Assembly: GCF_002277955.1 (NCBI RefSeq)
Contig: NZ_CP018477.1
Location: 124,001-188,000 of the forward strand
DNA: 64,000 nucleotides
From: Thermogutta terrifontis
Lineage (GTDB): Bacteria; Planctomycetota; Planctomycetia; Pirellulales; Thermoguttaceae
Reading direction: 5' to 3'
Shown: positions 48,603-58,250 of the stretch, piece by piece
Numbering within the stretch: the first letter of the stretch is position 1
Layout of the letters: the number at the start of each line of letters is the position of its first letter
Notes under the pieces: model-generated
What the model was told of the DNA's origin: nothing
Databases searched by the model: none
Seen by the model: the letters and a program-made list of their open reading frames with translations, nothing else
Translations under genes and position numbers: made by a program

Positions 48603-49649
48603 TTATTCGCCGACCGCCTGCGCCGGATCGGAGATGACATCCTCGATGCAGATGGCCTTGTGTCCCTTAAAAATACCGGGCCGGGCAAGGAACTTGGGGA
48701 TACCTTCCACCCGAACGAGCAGCGGCGTGTGGATATCTTTTTTGGTGGTGATGATGTCGCCCACCCGAAGACCAATGAGGTCCTGCGTGGTGATGGTGGT
48801 GCGTGCCAGTTGGACAACGAGTTGCACGGTGGAAGTGCGAAGAGCCCGACCAATCCGCTCGGTCGCGTCGGGGCTGACCTGGCGCTTTCCGTAGGAGGCC
48901 CAACTGTTGGCGGAAAGTTTATTGGCGATCGGCTCGATGGCGTTGTACGGAATACATAGATTAGCCATTCCGCGGACTTCGCCCAGCGCGAGTTCGAAGC
49001 TGACCAGCACAATCACTTCGTTGGGGGGCACAATCTGAACGAGCTGCGGGTTGCTTTCCACGCGGACGACGCTCAATTCCAGGGGGAGCACATTTTCCCA
49101 AGCGCGTTTCAATTCTTCCAGAAAAAGGGAAGTGATTCGTCCCACGAGCCGCCGTTCAATCTCGGAAAGCGGCCGTCGGGTGATCGGTGTGGGTTCCCGA
49201 CCACCCCCCAGCAACCGATCAATCATCGGATAGAGGATGGTCGGATTGATGTCCAGAATGAAGTGTCCCTCCAGCGGTTCCGCGCGAATGAGGTTGAAGC
49301 ACGTGGGATTGTCGAGGCTGAAAACGAATTCGCTATAGGTCAATTGATCGACGCTGGTGAGCTTCACTTCCACCATGCAGCGGAGCATGGCGGACAACCC
49401 GGCGGCAAAATTGCGGCTGAAACCCTCATGAAGCGTTTGGAGCGATCGCATTTGCTCTTTGCCGACCCGCTCCGGACGCTTGAAATCGTAGGGGATGATC
49501 TTTTCCCGAGATTTTTTGACCGGCGGTGGTGGCGAAGAAGCCGCCGGCGCAGTGGGGACATCCCGGGGAGCCTCGGCGGGCTTACCTTTTCCGACCGACG
49601 CGAGAAGACTCTCGATTTCAGCCTGCGTCAGAACTTCGTCGGACGACAT
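48603..49649 (-). CDS. fliM: Flagellar motor switch protein FliM
   Basis: The 348-residue product from ATG 49649 follows GGAGG on the minus strand. It begins SSDEVLTQAEIESLL, the conserved CheY-P-binding-type N-terminal motif of FliM. A Pro-rich linker precedes the FliM core (YDFKRPERVGKEQMRSLQTLHEGFSRN, MIDRLLGGG) and a C-terminal SpoA domain (LRVGDIITTKKDIHTPLLVRVEGIPKFLARPG). FliM sits in the C-ring and transmits chemotaxis signals to the rotor. No other flagellar gene occurs in the window, so this is an isolated copy. Confidence 0.95.
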   Translation of the reverse strand: MSSDEVLTQAEIESLLASVGKGKPAEAPRDVPTAPAASSPPPPVKKSREKIIPYDFKRPERVGKEQMRSLQTLHEGFSRNFAAGLSAMLRCMVEVKLTSVDQLTYSEFVFSLDNPTCFNLIRAEPLEGHFILDINPTILYPMIDRLLGGGREPTPITRRPLSEIERRLVGRITSLFLEELKRAWENVLPLELSVVRVESNPQLVQIVPPNEVIVLVSFELALGEVRGMANLCIPYNAIEPIANKLSANSWASYGKRQVSPDATERIGRALRTSTVQLVVQLARTTITTQDLIGLRVGDIITTKKDIHTPLLVRVEGIPKFLARPGIFKGHKAICIEDVISDPAQAVGE

Positions 49650-49752
49650 GCGATCCTCCGCCAACAACACCTCCGTGTGAAGATGCCGTCACGAAACATC
49701 AGCACGCAGTCCTCAGCCGGTGCAACACCACCCCGGCAGGACGCTGCGTGTG

Positions 49753-51030
49753 TCATTCCCGCACCTGACCGTTGCCGATGACCACGTACTTGTAACTGGT
49801 CAGTTCATTGATTCCGCAAGGACCCCGCGCGTGGAACTTATCGGTGCTGATTCCGATTTCCGCGCCCAATCCGAATTCGCCGCCGTCATTGAAACGCGTG
49901 CTGGCATTGACCATCACGGCCGAGCTATCGATCCTTTTGGTAAACTCCTGGGCGGCGATCAGATCACGCGTCACAATCGCCTCCGTGTGTTTCGAGCTGT
50001 ATTTGTTGATATGCTCGATCGCCGCGTCCAGATCCTCGACCACCTTCACCGAAATGATGGGGCCCAGGTACTCGGCGTAATAATCGTCTTCCGTGGCGGG
50101 TTTGGCAGCCGGAAAATATTGCCGGGTGATTTCATCACCCCGGATTTCAATACCACGTTCGGCAAGCGCCTGAAGAATCCGGGGCAGGAGCGTGCTGACA
50201 ACAGCCTTGTGGAAAACGAGTGACTCGGCCGCGTTGCAGACGCCCATTCTCTGGCACTTGGCGTTGACGACGATCCGTTCCGCCATATCCGGATCGGCGC
50301 TGGCATCCACATAGACGTGGCAATTACCGGCGAAGTGCTTCATGACCGGCATTTTGGCCTCTGCCGTCACCCGCCGGATGAGACTTTCCCCGCCGCGTGG
50401 AATGGTCAGGTCGATGTATTCCGGAAGGTTGAGGAAGTGTCCCACCGCTTCGCGGTCGGGCGTTGCCACGAGTTGGATGGCATGGGTCGGCAGACCCACG
50501 TCCGCGCCGGCTTCCATCATGATGTCCACGATGGCCTGGTTGGAATGGGCTGCCTCTTTCCCACCACGCAGGATGACGGCATTCCCACTTTTGACACAAA
50601 GCGCCGCCGCATCCGCGGTCACGTTGGGCCGGGACTCGTAGATAAAGAAAATGACCCCCAGCGGGACCCGCACTTTCTGCACGAGCAACCCGTTCGGCCG
50701 CACCGAAGACCAGATCACCTCCCCGATTGGTTCCGGGAGCATGGCGATCTCTTCCAAAGCGCGGGCCATGGCCTCGATGCGGGAAGGCGTCAGCTTGAGA
50801 CGGTCGATCTGGGCGTCTGTCAAACCAAACGACGGGGCAGCGGCGAGATCCTTATGATTGGCGTCCGTCAGTGCGACCATCCGTTCTTTCATCAGTTTCG
50901 CGCAGCGAGACAGCCACTGCTGCTTGATCGCACCGCTGAGCCGCGCCAGTTCAACCGACGCCGCCTTGGCACGCCGGGCCACTTCCAGGCAGTATTCTTT
51001 AAGGTCAAAAATCCCGTTCTCGTTACCCAT
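49753..51030 (-). CDS. proA: Gamma-glutamyl phosphate reductase ProA
   Basis: The 425-residue protein matches Pro[21 protein letters not shown] near the start, [38 protein letters not shown], the catalytic Cys in [17 protein letters not shown], and [22 protein letters not shown] near the end. It converts gamma-glutamyl phosphate to glutamate semialdehyde, the second step of proline synthesis, using NADPH. The length is normal and no proB lies nearby. It is followed on the same strand, 103 bases on, by fliM, with no evident functional link. Confidence 0.97.
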   Translation of the reverse strand: MGNENGIFDLKEYCLEVARRAKAASVELARLSGAIKQQWLSRCAKLMKERMVALTDANHKDLAAAPSFGLTDAQIDRLKLTPSRIEAMARALEEIAMLPEPIGEVIWSSVRPNGLLVQKVRVPLGVIFFIYESRPNVTADAAALCVKSGNAVILRGGKEAAHSNQAIVDIMMEAGADVGLPTHAIQLVATPDREAVGHFLNLPEYIDLTIPRGGESLIRRVTAEAKMPVMKHFAGNCHVYVDASADPDMAERIVVNAKCQRMGVCNAAESLVFHKAVVSTLLPRILQALAERGIEIRGDEITRQYFPAAKPATEDDYYAEYLGPIISVKVVEDLDAAIEHINKYSSKHTEAIVTRDLIAAQEFTKRIDSSAVMVNASTRFNDGGEFGLGAEIGISTDKFHARGPCGINELTSYKYVVIGNGQVRE

Positions 51031-51175
51031 AGTCGCGAGCAGTTATTCCTGTTGCGAGCGTGTGTCCGTCCCAACCGGCTTTCAAACGGCTGGTTAACGG
51101 CGATCTGTCAAGACATTCCCTTGAGGAAGTATCCCGATTTCCGGCCTCGCCGTCAACCGACGTTTCGCCCGAGTC

Positions 51176-52015
51176 ATCCCCATTTCCCCACTTTTCCTCT
51201 GGCAACGTGCATGCGTACCTCCACAGGGGTTTGGTGGGAGCGAAATACCACCCGGAGGGACCCGCGTGTCACGTCCACCTGTCGGAGGGATCTGCTTGTC
51301 AGGTCCGCTACACATTTCGCTGATTAAACGGTAGGGGCAATTCATGAATTGCCCCTACAACGTCGGAGGGACCCGCCTGTCGGGTCCGATGAACACCGAT
51401 TGATGACCCATGCCACTTCACCGGGCACGACAAGCGTGCCCCTCCGGAATTCTGGGGGACACCTGTCGGAGGGACCTGCTTGTCAGGTCCGTCATTCTTC
51501 GTTCGATCATCCATTGCCATCCCGCCGGGGACTGAAGTCCCGCGTCGAAAGCGGTGCTAAAGCCCCGCACTCCATGGAGTGCGGCGATTCATCGCCGCTT
51601 TTCGGTGAAGGCTTTAGCCTTCACAACCTTCGCGCTTGCGGTTGTTTTGCCGAGATCACGAAAACGATTCCCGGGTAGGGGCCGTTCATGAATTGCCCCT
51701 ACAACGTCGGAGGGACCCGCCTGTCAGGTCCGATGAACACCGATTGATGACCCATGCCGCTTCACCGGGCACGACAAGCGTGCCCCTCCGGAATTCTGGG
51801 GGACACCTGTCGGAGGGACCTGCTTGTCAGGTCCGCCGTTTAACGTTTGATCATCCATCCCTATCACCGGGCACGACAAGCGTGCCCCTCCGAAGGACGT
51901 TTCCCATTTCGCGGACACCATAAGGATTCACCGGTACGGGCAATTCATGAATTGCCCCTACGACGCCTTTAGGCCGAGCTATGTCGCAGGTTTTTGCAAA
52001 AGTGGGGAATGGTCA
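51176..52015 (-). mobile_element. Long palindrome element, copy D
   Basis: Read on the minus strand, the right edge begins TGACCATTCCCCACTTTTGC (52015 downward). The other edge is ATTTCCCCACTTTTCC near 51181-51196, giving imperfect inverted ends. Inside are three GGGGCAATTCATG palindromes (about 51331-51358, 51676-51703, 51933-51961), five-hairpin and GCTTGTC-hairpin modules, and a GACTGAAGTC-to-AAGGCTTTAGCCTT block (about 51528-51634). No flanking duplication was recognised. It fills most of the proA-tyrA gap. Confidence 0.72.
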
Positions 52016-52155
52016 GCCATTTGGTGGGCTGTTCCCACAATCGTTACCACCCTGCAAGGGCTTAAATATGAAACGAAACTCAAAGCCCCGGGGCGACTGG
52101 TTACGAATCACCTGCTAAAATAGGGCGTTCACGCATTCATGGAGCGGGGATTGTC

Positions 52156-53001
52156 ATGGCACGCTGGAAAACAGTTTCGATTGTGGGGGTGGGATTGATT
52201 GGGGCCTCCATCGGGCAGGCCCTGCTGCGACGGCGGCTGGCCGATGACGTCATCGGTATCGCCCGACGTCAAACAACGCTCCGCGCCGCCCGGCGTGTGA
52301 ACGCGGTCACGCACACGACGATTGATCTGGCCCGGGGTGTGGCCGAAGCCGACCTCGTCGTCGTTTGCACGCCGGTGGCTACCATCCCGGAGTTGGTACG
52401 TCGCGCCGCGGAACACTGTCCCGAGGGGACCCTGATTACCGACGCCGGCAGCACCAAAGCCGCTATCGTGGCAGCTCTTGACAACAACTTGCCACGAGGC
52501 TGCCGCTTTTTGGGGTCCCATCCCCTGGCGGGGAGCGAAAAGACCGGCCCCAGTTATTCGGACGCGGAACTGTTTGAGGGGCGTGTCACGATCATCACCC
52601 CCACGCGCAACACCCGTGCCGAAGACTTCGATGCCCTGGAGGAATTCTGGACCGGTCTTGGATCGGTCGTCGTGCGGATGTCCCCGGAAGAACACGACGA
52701 AGCCATCGGGATGACCAGCCACTTTCCCCATCTGGTGGCATCGCTTTTGGCGGGAATGTTGCCCGAGCAATGGTTTCGGTTCACCGGAACCGGCTTTCTC
52801 GATACGACACGGATAGCGGCCGGAGACATCGAGCTGTGGAAGCAAATCCTTATGCAGAACCGCCTCAATGTCATGAAGAACTGCCAGGCGCTGGCGCAGG
52901 AACTGCTTCGGGCGGCCCAGGCTCTCCGAGATGGAAATGAAAAGGTTGTTGAGGAAATCTTGACGCGAGGGAAAAAGAATCGCGATGCTTTGGGAGGTTG
53001 A
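52156..53001 (+). CDS. tyrA: Prephenate dehydrogenase family protein
   Basis: The 281-residue product has the TyrA Rossmann motif GVGLIGASIG (about 11-20), then DAGSTKAAIV, the active-site-like SHPLAGSEKTG and the downstream HDEAIGMTSHFPHLVAS. It likely makes hydroxyphenylpyruvate, or arogenate-derived tyrosine precursors, with NAD(P). It is the only member of the aromatic pathway here. Its end overlaps the PurS-PurL gene by 17 bases in a different frame, so the two are likely co-transcribed, even though the pathways are unrelated. Confidence 0.93.
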   Translation: MARWKTVSIVGVGLIGASIGQALLRRRLADDVIGIARRQTTLRAARRVNAVTHTTIDLARGVAEADLVVVCTPVATIPELVRRAAEHCPEGTLITDAGSTKAAIVAALDNNLPRGCRFLGSHPLAGSEKTGPSYSDAELFEGRVTIITPTRNTRAEDFDALEEFWTGLGSVVVRMSPEEHDEAIGMTSHFPHLVASLLAGMLPEQWFRFTGTGFLDTTRIAAGDIELWKQILMQNRLNVMKNCQALAQELLRAAQALRDGNEKVVEEILTRGKKNRDALGG

Positions 53002-55891
53002 TATCTATCCGGCCCCCGGTCAACCGGATGTCGTCGCAGAGCAGGTGCGTCACGATGGACTGGACCTGGGGATTCACGGTGCCTGGCAGGTGGCGGCCGG
53101 TCGTGGCTACCTCGTCGAAGGTGATTTCACCCACGCCCAGGTGCAGCGACTGGCCGAGGAACTTTTTGCCGACCCGGTGGTGGAGCGGTTCGTGATCGGG
53201 CAAGCCGGGGATTCTGTTTTGCTGGAGCCACCCGGCCCCGATATGCACCCCGTCTATGTGCTTCCCAAGCCCGGTGTCATGGATCCCGTGGCGATGAGTG
53301 CGGCCGCCGCCATCGAGGACTTCGGCTGGCATGCCCGGGCGGTACGCACGTTTCGGAAATACTGGTTTAGTGGACTGTCGCACAATGACTTGCGACGCAT
53401 CTGTCAGAAAATCCTGGCCAACGACGCTATTGAACAGGTCATCTTCGGCCCACTGCCATTCCGTACCCTGGAACAGGGGCGACCGTACGAATTCCGCCTG
53501 ATCACCGTTCCGCTCCGGGAGATGGATGATCAGGCCCTGCTCCGACTGAGTCGCGAGGGCCAGCTTTTCTTATCCCTGGTTGAGATGCGGACCATTCGGG
53601 ATTTTTACCGCTCTCTCGGCCGGGACCCCACGGATGTGGAACTGGAAACCCTGGCCCAAACCTGGAGTGAACATTGCAGCCATAAGACGCTCACCGGGCA
53701 GATTTCTTATCGCGATGAGCAGCGGCAAATCCAGTTTCAGAATATGCTCAAGGAGACCATTTTTGCCGCCACCCACGAAATCCGCCGCCGGCTGGGCGAT
53801 CGCGACTGGTGCGTGAGTGTCTTCGAAGACAACGCGGGCGTCGTGAAGTTCGACGATGATTACCATGTGGTTTTCAAAGTGGAAACGCATAATCATCCCT
53901 CGGCTCTGGAACCCTACGGTGGTGCCAACACCGGGATCGGTGGTGTCATTCGCGATCCGATGGGTACGGGGCTGGGAGCCAAACCGATCTGCAATACCGA
54001 CGTGTTTTGCTTCGCCCCGCCGGACATTTCCCACGATGAGCTTCCCCCCGGGGTGCTTCACCCACGACGGGTGATGAAGGGAGTGGTGGCGGGTGTCCGT
54101 GATTACGGAAACCGGATGGGCATCCCCACGGTCAACGGGGCGGTTTATTTCGACCGGCGCTATTTGGGTAATCCGCTCGTTTATTGCGGCAATGTAGGGC
54201 TCCTTCCCCGTGACAAGGCCCACAAGGCGGCCCAGCCAGGCGATTTGATTGTGCTTGTCGGCGGCCGGACAGGGCGGGACGGCATCCACGGTGCCACGTT
54301 CAGTTCCGCCGAATTGACCACCGAAAGTGAGACTCTCTCCGGCGGCGCCGTCCAAATCGGGAATGCGATTACAGAAAAAATGCTCCTCGACGTCCTGCTT
54401 GTGGCCCGCGATCGCGGTCTGTACCACGCCGTGACGGACTGCGGTGCCGGGGGGCTTTCTTCAGCGGTGGGAGAAATGGGACGCGCTATCGGGGCGGAGG
54501 TGGACCTCGAACGCGTTCCCCTTAAGTACGAAGGGCTTTCTTACGCGGAAATCTGGATTTCTGAAGCTCAGGAGCGGATGGTTCTGGCCGTGCCGGAAGA
54601 GAAATGGCCGGAACTCCAGGAGCTTTTCGCCTCCGAAGGCGTCGAAGCCACGGCCATTGGGCGGTTCGTTCCCACAGGACGCCTGGTCCTCCGTTACCAG
54701 GGCCATCAGGTCGCCGACCTGAGCATGGAATTCCTCCACAAGGGCCGGCCGGCCGTGGTTCGCGAGGCCGTTTATGCACCGGCCTCAACCGTCCCGATGG
54801 TGCTGCCTCCGGAATGTGAAATCAACTGGACGGCCGACCTGATTGCGATCCTCGGCTCTCTCAACGTGTGCAGCAAAGAGTGGATCATCCGTCAGTACGA
54901 TCACGAAGTGCAGGGCGGCAGCGCGATCAAGCCGCTGGTAGGACGGTGGAACGATGGGCCGTCCGACGCCGCTGTCCTCCGGCCTGTTCTCAGTTCCTAC
55001 CGTGGCCTGGTGATTGCCTGCGGGATGAATCCCAAGTATGGCGACTACGATACTTACTGGATGGCGGCCGCCGCCATTGACGAAGCAGTGCGGAACTGTG
55101 TCGCCGTCGGCGCCGATCCCAGCCGCATCGCCATCCTCGATAATTTCTGCTGGGGAAACACCGATCGGCCGGAGGTGCTCGGCTCGCTGGTTCGGGCAGC
55201 GCTGGCGTGCCACGATGTGGCAGTAGCACTGGGAACGCCTTTCATCAGCGGTAAGGACAGCCTCAACAACGAGTTTCGGCTCAGCGAAACCGAAACGATC
55301 ACCATTCCACCGTCACTCCTCATCAGCGCACTTGGCCAGGTGGACGACGTGCGTCGCTGTGTCACCATGGATTTGAAACAGCCCGGCAACGCGATCTACA
55401 TTGTGGGCACTACGGCTGATGAGTTGGGAGGTTCTCACTGGGCGGAAATCCACGGACTATCCGGCGGCACCGTTCCGCGGTGGGACGGAGAGCGGGCACG
55501 AGGCGTATTTGAAGCGATGCACCGGGCCATCATGACGGGGTGCGTCCGGGCATGCCACGATCTGAGTGAAGGCGGCCTGGCCGTTGCAATTGCCGAGATG
55601 GCGTTTGCCGGCGAATTCGGGGCCGAAATCGACCTGGACGCCGTTCCCTGCGCAAGTTCAGACCTCGGACCCGTTGTTCGATTGTTCAGCGAGTCCAACT
55701 CGCGGTTTCTCTGTGAGGTCCCTGTGGAGCGGGCCTCCGCATTTGAAGGCTTATTTGCAGGACTGCCAATCGCGCGACTGGGCACGGTGCAGGAAAAACC
55801 CCACCTGGTTGTCAAGTGGAGAGGTCAAACGTTGATCGACACGGCGGTTGAAAACCTGAAACGAGCCTGGAAACAACCGCTGGCCTGGTGA
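52985..55891 (+). CDS. purL: Formylglycinamidine ribonucleotide synthase, PurS-PurL fusion
   Basis: The 968-residue protein is longer than a small PurL (about 740). Residues about 1-80 and 90-175 resemble two PurS-like modules (EQVRHDGLDLGIHGAWQV and FRKYWFSGLSHNDLRRI). A linker leads to the PurL core, with WSEHCSHKT near 227-235 and ETHNHPSALEPYGGANTGIGG near 300-320. It converts FGAR to FGAM with ATP and ammonia from PurQ. The PurS fusion is unusual compared with separate PurS in many bacteria and would replace the dimeric PurS that bridges PurL and PurQ. PurQ lies 94 bases downstream. Confidence 0.94.
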   Translation: MLWEVDIYPAPGQPDVVAEQVRHDGLDLGIHGAWQVAAGRGYLVEGDFTHAQVQRLAEELFADPVVERFVIGQAGDSVLLEPPGPDMHPVYVLPKPGVMDPVAMSAAAAIEDFGWHARAVRTFRKYWFSGLSHNDLRRICQKILANDAIEQVIFGPLPFRTLEQGRPYEFRLITVPLREMDDQALLRLSREGQLFLSLVEMRTIRDFYRSLGRDPTDVELETLAQTWSEHCSHKTLTGQISYRDEQRQIQFQNMLKETIFAATHEIRRRLGDRDWCVSVFEDNAGVVKFDDDYHVVFKVETHNHPSALEPYGGANTGIGGVIRDPMGTGLGAKPICNTDVFCFAPPDISHDELPPGVLHPRRVMKGVVAGVRDYGNRMGIPTVNGAVYFDRRYLGNPLVYCGNVGLLPRDKAHKAAQPGDLIVLVGGRTGRDGIHGATFSSAELTTESETLSGGAVQIGNAITEKMLLDVLLVARDRGLYHAVTDCGAGGLSSAVGEMGRAIGAEVDLERVPLKYEGLSYAEIWISEAQERMVLAVPEEKWPELQELFASEGVEATAIGRFVPTGRLVLRYQGHQVADLSMEFLHKGRPAVVREAVYAPASTVPMVLPPECEINWTADLIAILGSLNVCSKEWIIRQYDHEVQGGSAIKPLVGRWNDGPSDAAVLRPVLSSYRGLVIACGMNPKYGDYDTYWMAAAAIDEAVRNCVAVGADPSRIAILDNFCWGNTDRPEVLGSLVRAALACHDVAVALGTPFISGKDSLNNEFRLSETETITIPPSLLISALGQVDDVRRCVTMDLKQPGNAIYIVGTTADELGGSHWAEIHGLSGGTVPRWDGERARGVFEAMHRAIMTGCVRACHDLSEGGLAVAIAEMAFAGEFGAEIDLDAVPCASSDLGPVVRLFSESNSRFLCEVPVERASAFEGLFAGLPIARLGTVQEKPHLVVKWRGQTLIDTAVENLKRAWKQPLAW

Positions 55892-55985
55892 CCTTCGCAT
55901 GTTGGGGCCAGCAGGCAGAACCGGCCAACCCGCATGGCAGTCATTCACTGAAAGCAATTCTGTTGTGACGTGAAAATCGGGAACG

Positions 55986-56804
55986 ATGGCAAAACCACGC
56001 GTTTTGGTGCTGCGAGCACCGGGAACAAATTGCGACGTTGAAACCGCCTATGCCTTTGAACAGGCGGGAGCGATTGCGGAACGCCTGCACATCGCCAGGC
56101 TGCTGGAACGGCCGGCCCTCCTTCGGGATTTTCAGATTCTTTGCGTGCCCGGTGGTTTCAGCTATGGAGATGACGTGGCCGCCGGCCGGATTCTGGCCCT
56201 TCAAATTCGGCACCATCTGCTGGCTGCGATCCGGGAATTCCACGAGCGCGATCGGCTGATCCTGGGGATCTGCAACGGGTTTCAGGTGCTCCTCAAAGCG
56301 GGGATCATCCTTCCGCCGGATTCCGACGGTAAACCTGTGGCTACCCTGACATGGAACGACACGGCGCGGTACGAGGATCGCTGGGTGTACCTGAGCGTTG
56401 TCAGCGACCGATGCGTCTTCCTTCGCGGGATCCGGGAACTCCAGTTGCCCGTGGCCCACGCGGAGGGAAAATTCGTCGTCCGCGATGCGGATTGGCTCGA
56501 GCAGTTGGTTCGCCAGGGACACGTGGCGCTGTGTTACCAAATGCCAGGTCCAGCCGGTACAACAACAGCCCAGAACATCGCTTCGCAGCCGTGGCAGATG
56601 AGGGTGCCCTACCCCTGGAATCCCAATGGCTCGATGGGAAATGTGGCGGGAGTGTGCGACGCGACGGGACGCATCTTTGGGTTGATGCCCCATCCGGAGC
56701 GTTTCATCGATGTGACCCATCACCCTCGATGGACCAGGGACGAGCGGTATGATCCTCCCCACGGTCTAATCATCTTTCGCAATGCCGTCAGTTACTTTGA
56801 GTGA
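55986..56804 (+). CDS. purQ: Formylglycinamidine ribonucleotide synthase glutaminase subunit PurQ
   Basis: The 272-residue protein is a class-I glutamine amidotransferase with nucleophile C96 (GICNGFQVL) and a His/Glu pair near H236/E238 (MPHPERF). It supplies ammonia to the PurS-PurL protein encoded upstream. The coding region ends in SYFE and a TGA that belongs to a palindromic repeat (GTGAAGGCTTTAGCC...) which recurs at 57229 and 57778. The natural stop may thus have been replaced by the repeat array, though the conserved catalytic core is complete. Confidence 0.95.
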   Translation: MAKPRVLVLRAPGTNCDVETAYAFEQAGAIAERLHIARLLERPALLRDFQILCVPGGFSYGDDVAAGRILALQIRHHLLAAIREFHERDRLILGICNGFQVLLKAGIILPPDSDGKPVATLTWNDTARYEDRWVYLSVVSDRCVFLRGIRELQLPVAHAEGKFVVRDADWLEQLVRQGHVALCYQMPGPAGTTTAQNIASQPWQMRVPYPWNPNGSMGNVAGVCDATGRIFGLMPHPERFIDVTHHPRWTRDERYDPPHGLIIFRNAVSYFE

Positions 56805-58059
56805 AGGCTTTAGCCTTCACAATCTCACCGTTAATCCAGATGTAAACGGAGTACCAGTTGGGTGGAAGCCGTTCCTCCAATCCACGCCATGGATAGACGC
56901 GTCTACGGTGTCCAATCGTGACGCGTTCAATTACTCCGGGCACGACAAGCGTGCCCCTCCGAGGGTTCATTGCACGTCGTGGAAGGCGCCCCTCCCGGTA
57001 GGGGCAATTCACGAATTGCCCCTACAATGTCGGAGGGACCTGCTTGTCAGGTCCGTTTTTTCGGAGGGCCCCGCTTGTCGGGGCCGCCTCTCGGAAAGAC
57101 CCGCTTGTCGGGTCCGTCATTCAACGTTCGATCGTCCGCTCCGCTGCAGCGGGGACTGAAGTCCCGCGCCGAAAGCGGGGCTAAAGCCCCGCACTCCATA
57201 CAGTGCGGCGATTTATCGCCGCTTTTTAGTGAAGGCTTTAGCCTTCACAATCTCACCGTTGATCCAGATGTAAACGGAGTACCAGTTGGGTGGAAGCCGT
57301 TCCTCCAATCCATGCAATGGATGGACGCGTTTACGGTGTCCAATCGTGACGCGTTCAATTACTCCGGGCACGACAAGCGTGCCCCTCCGAGGGTTCATTG
57401 GACGCCGTGGAAGGCGCTCCTCCCGGTAGGGGCAATTCATGAATTGCCCCTACAATGTCGGAGGGACCCGCTTGTCGGGTCCGATGAACACCGATTGATG
57501 ACCCATGCCGCTTCACCGGGCACGACAAGCGTGCCCCTCCGGAATTTTGGGGGGACACCTCTCGGAGGGACCTGCTTGTCAGGTCCGTTTTTTCGGAGGG
57601 CCCCGCTTGTCGGGGCCGCCTCTTGGAAAGACCCGCTTGTCGGGTCCGTCATTCAACGTTCGATCGTCCGCTCCGCTGCAGCGGGGACTGAAGTCCCGCG
57701 CGGAAAGCGGGGCCAAAGCCCCGCACTCCATACAGTGCGGCGATTTATGGAGTGCGGCGATTTATCGCCGCTTTTTAGTGAAGGCTTTAGCCTTCACAAT
57801 CTCACCGTTGATGCAAATGTAAACCGAGTACCGGCCGTGGTGGAAGCCGTTCCTGCAATCCATGTAATGGATAGACGCGTTTACGGTGTCCAATCGTGAC
57901 GCGTTCAATTACTCCGGGCACGACAAGCGTGCCCCTCCGAGGGTTCATTGGACGCCGTGGAAGGCGCTCCTCCCGGTAGGGGCAATTCACGAATCGCCCT
58001 CAACCCGCACATTGCGCCCGCGGAATCTAATAGGTTTCCCCAAAAGTAGGGATTGGTCG
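56801..58059 (-). repeat. Three-unit tandem array of palindrome modules after purQ
   Basis: Three units beginning at 56801, 57229 and 57778 each start with GTGAAGGCTTTAGCC, then GTTGATCCAGATGTAAACGG, GGGCACGACAAGCGTGCCC, GTAGGGGCAATTCATG and several GGACCTG/GGACCCG/GGCCCCG GCTTGTC hairpins plus the GACTGAAGTC-CTAAAG-ACTCC block. Unit lengths are 428 and 549 bases; the second contains extra modules. The right end (about 58036-58059) is an inverted element end, CCCCAAAAGTAGGGATTGGTC; the left end is missing and abuts purQ. The whole array is non-coding. Confidence 0.88.
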
Positions 58060-58250
58060 AAAGAGAGGGGCAAAATTGCCCTTTGCGGATTTTGCCTGGC
58101 GTGCTAGATTGGGCGGGACGCGCCGGTTAAAAACGGCAGAGATTGGCGGAAATAGCGGGAGTGCTGACGCCCGTTGGATGACGGGTTCTGATCCCCTGGT
58201 TTTCCGCCCAACACGGAAATGGACTTCCCTCTTAAGGAGAGCCGTGGAGC

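Noticed and set aside
51349-51923. Two open frames across the proA-tyrA gap
   Set aside because: Both consist of the same hairpin modules and encode the same recurrent peptides seen wherever the repeats occur.
56970-57899. Open reading frame of 309 codons across the repeat array
   Set aside because: It is made of translated palindromes, repeats itself with the array units, and has no ribosome binding site or domain.
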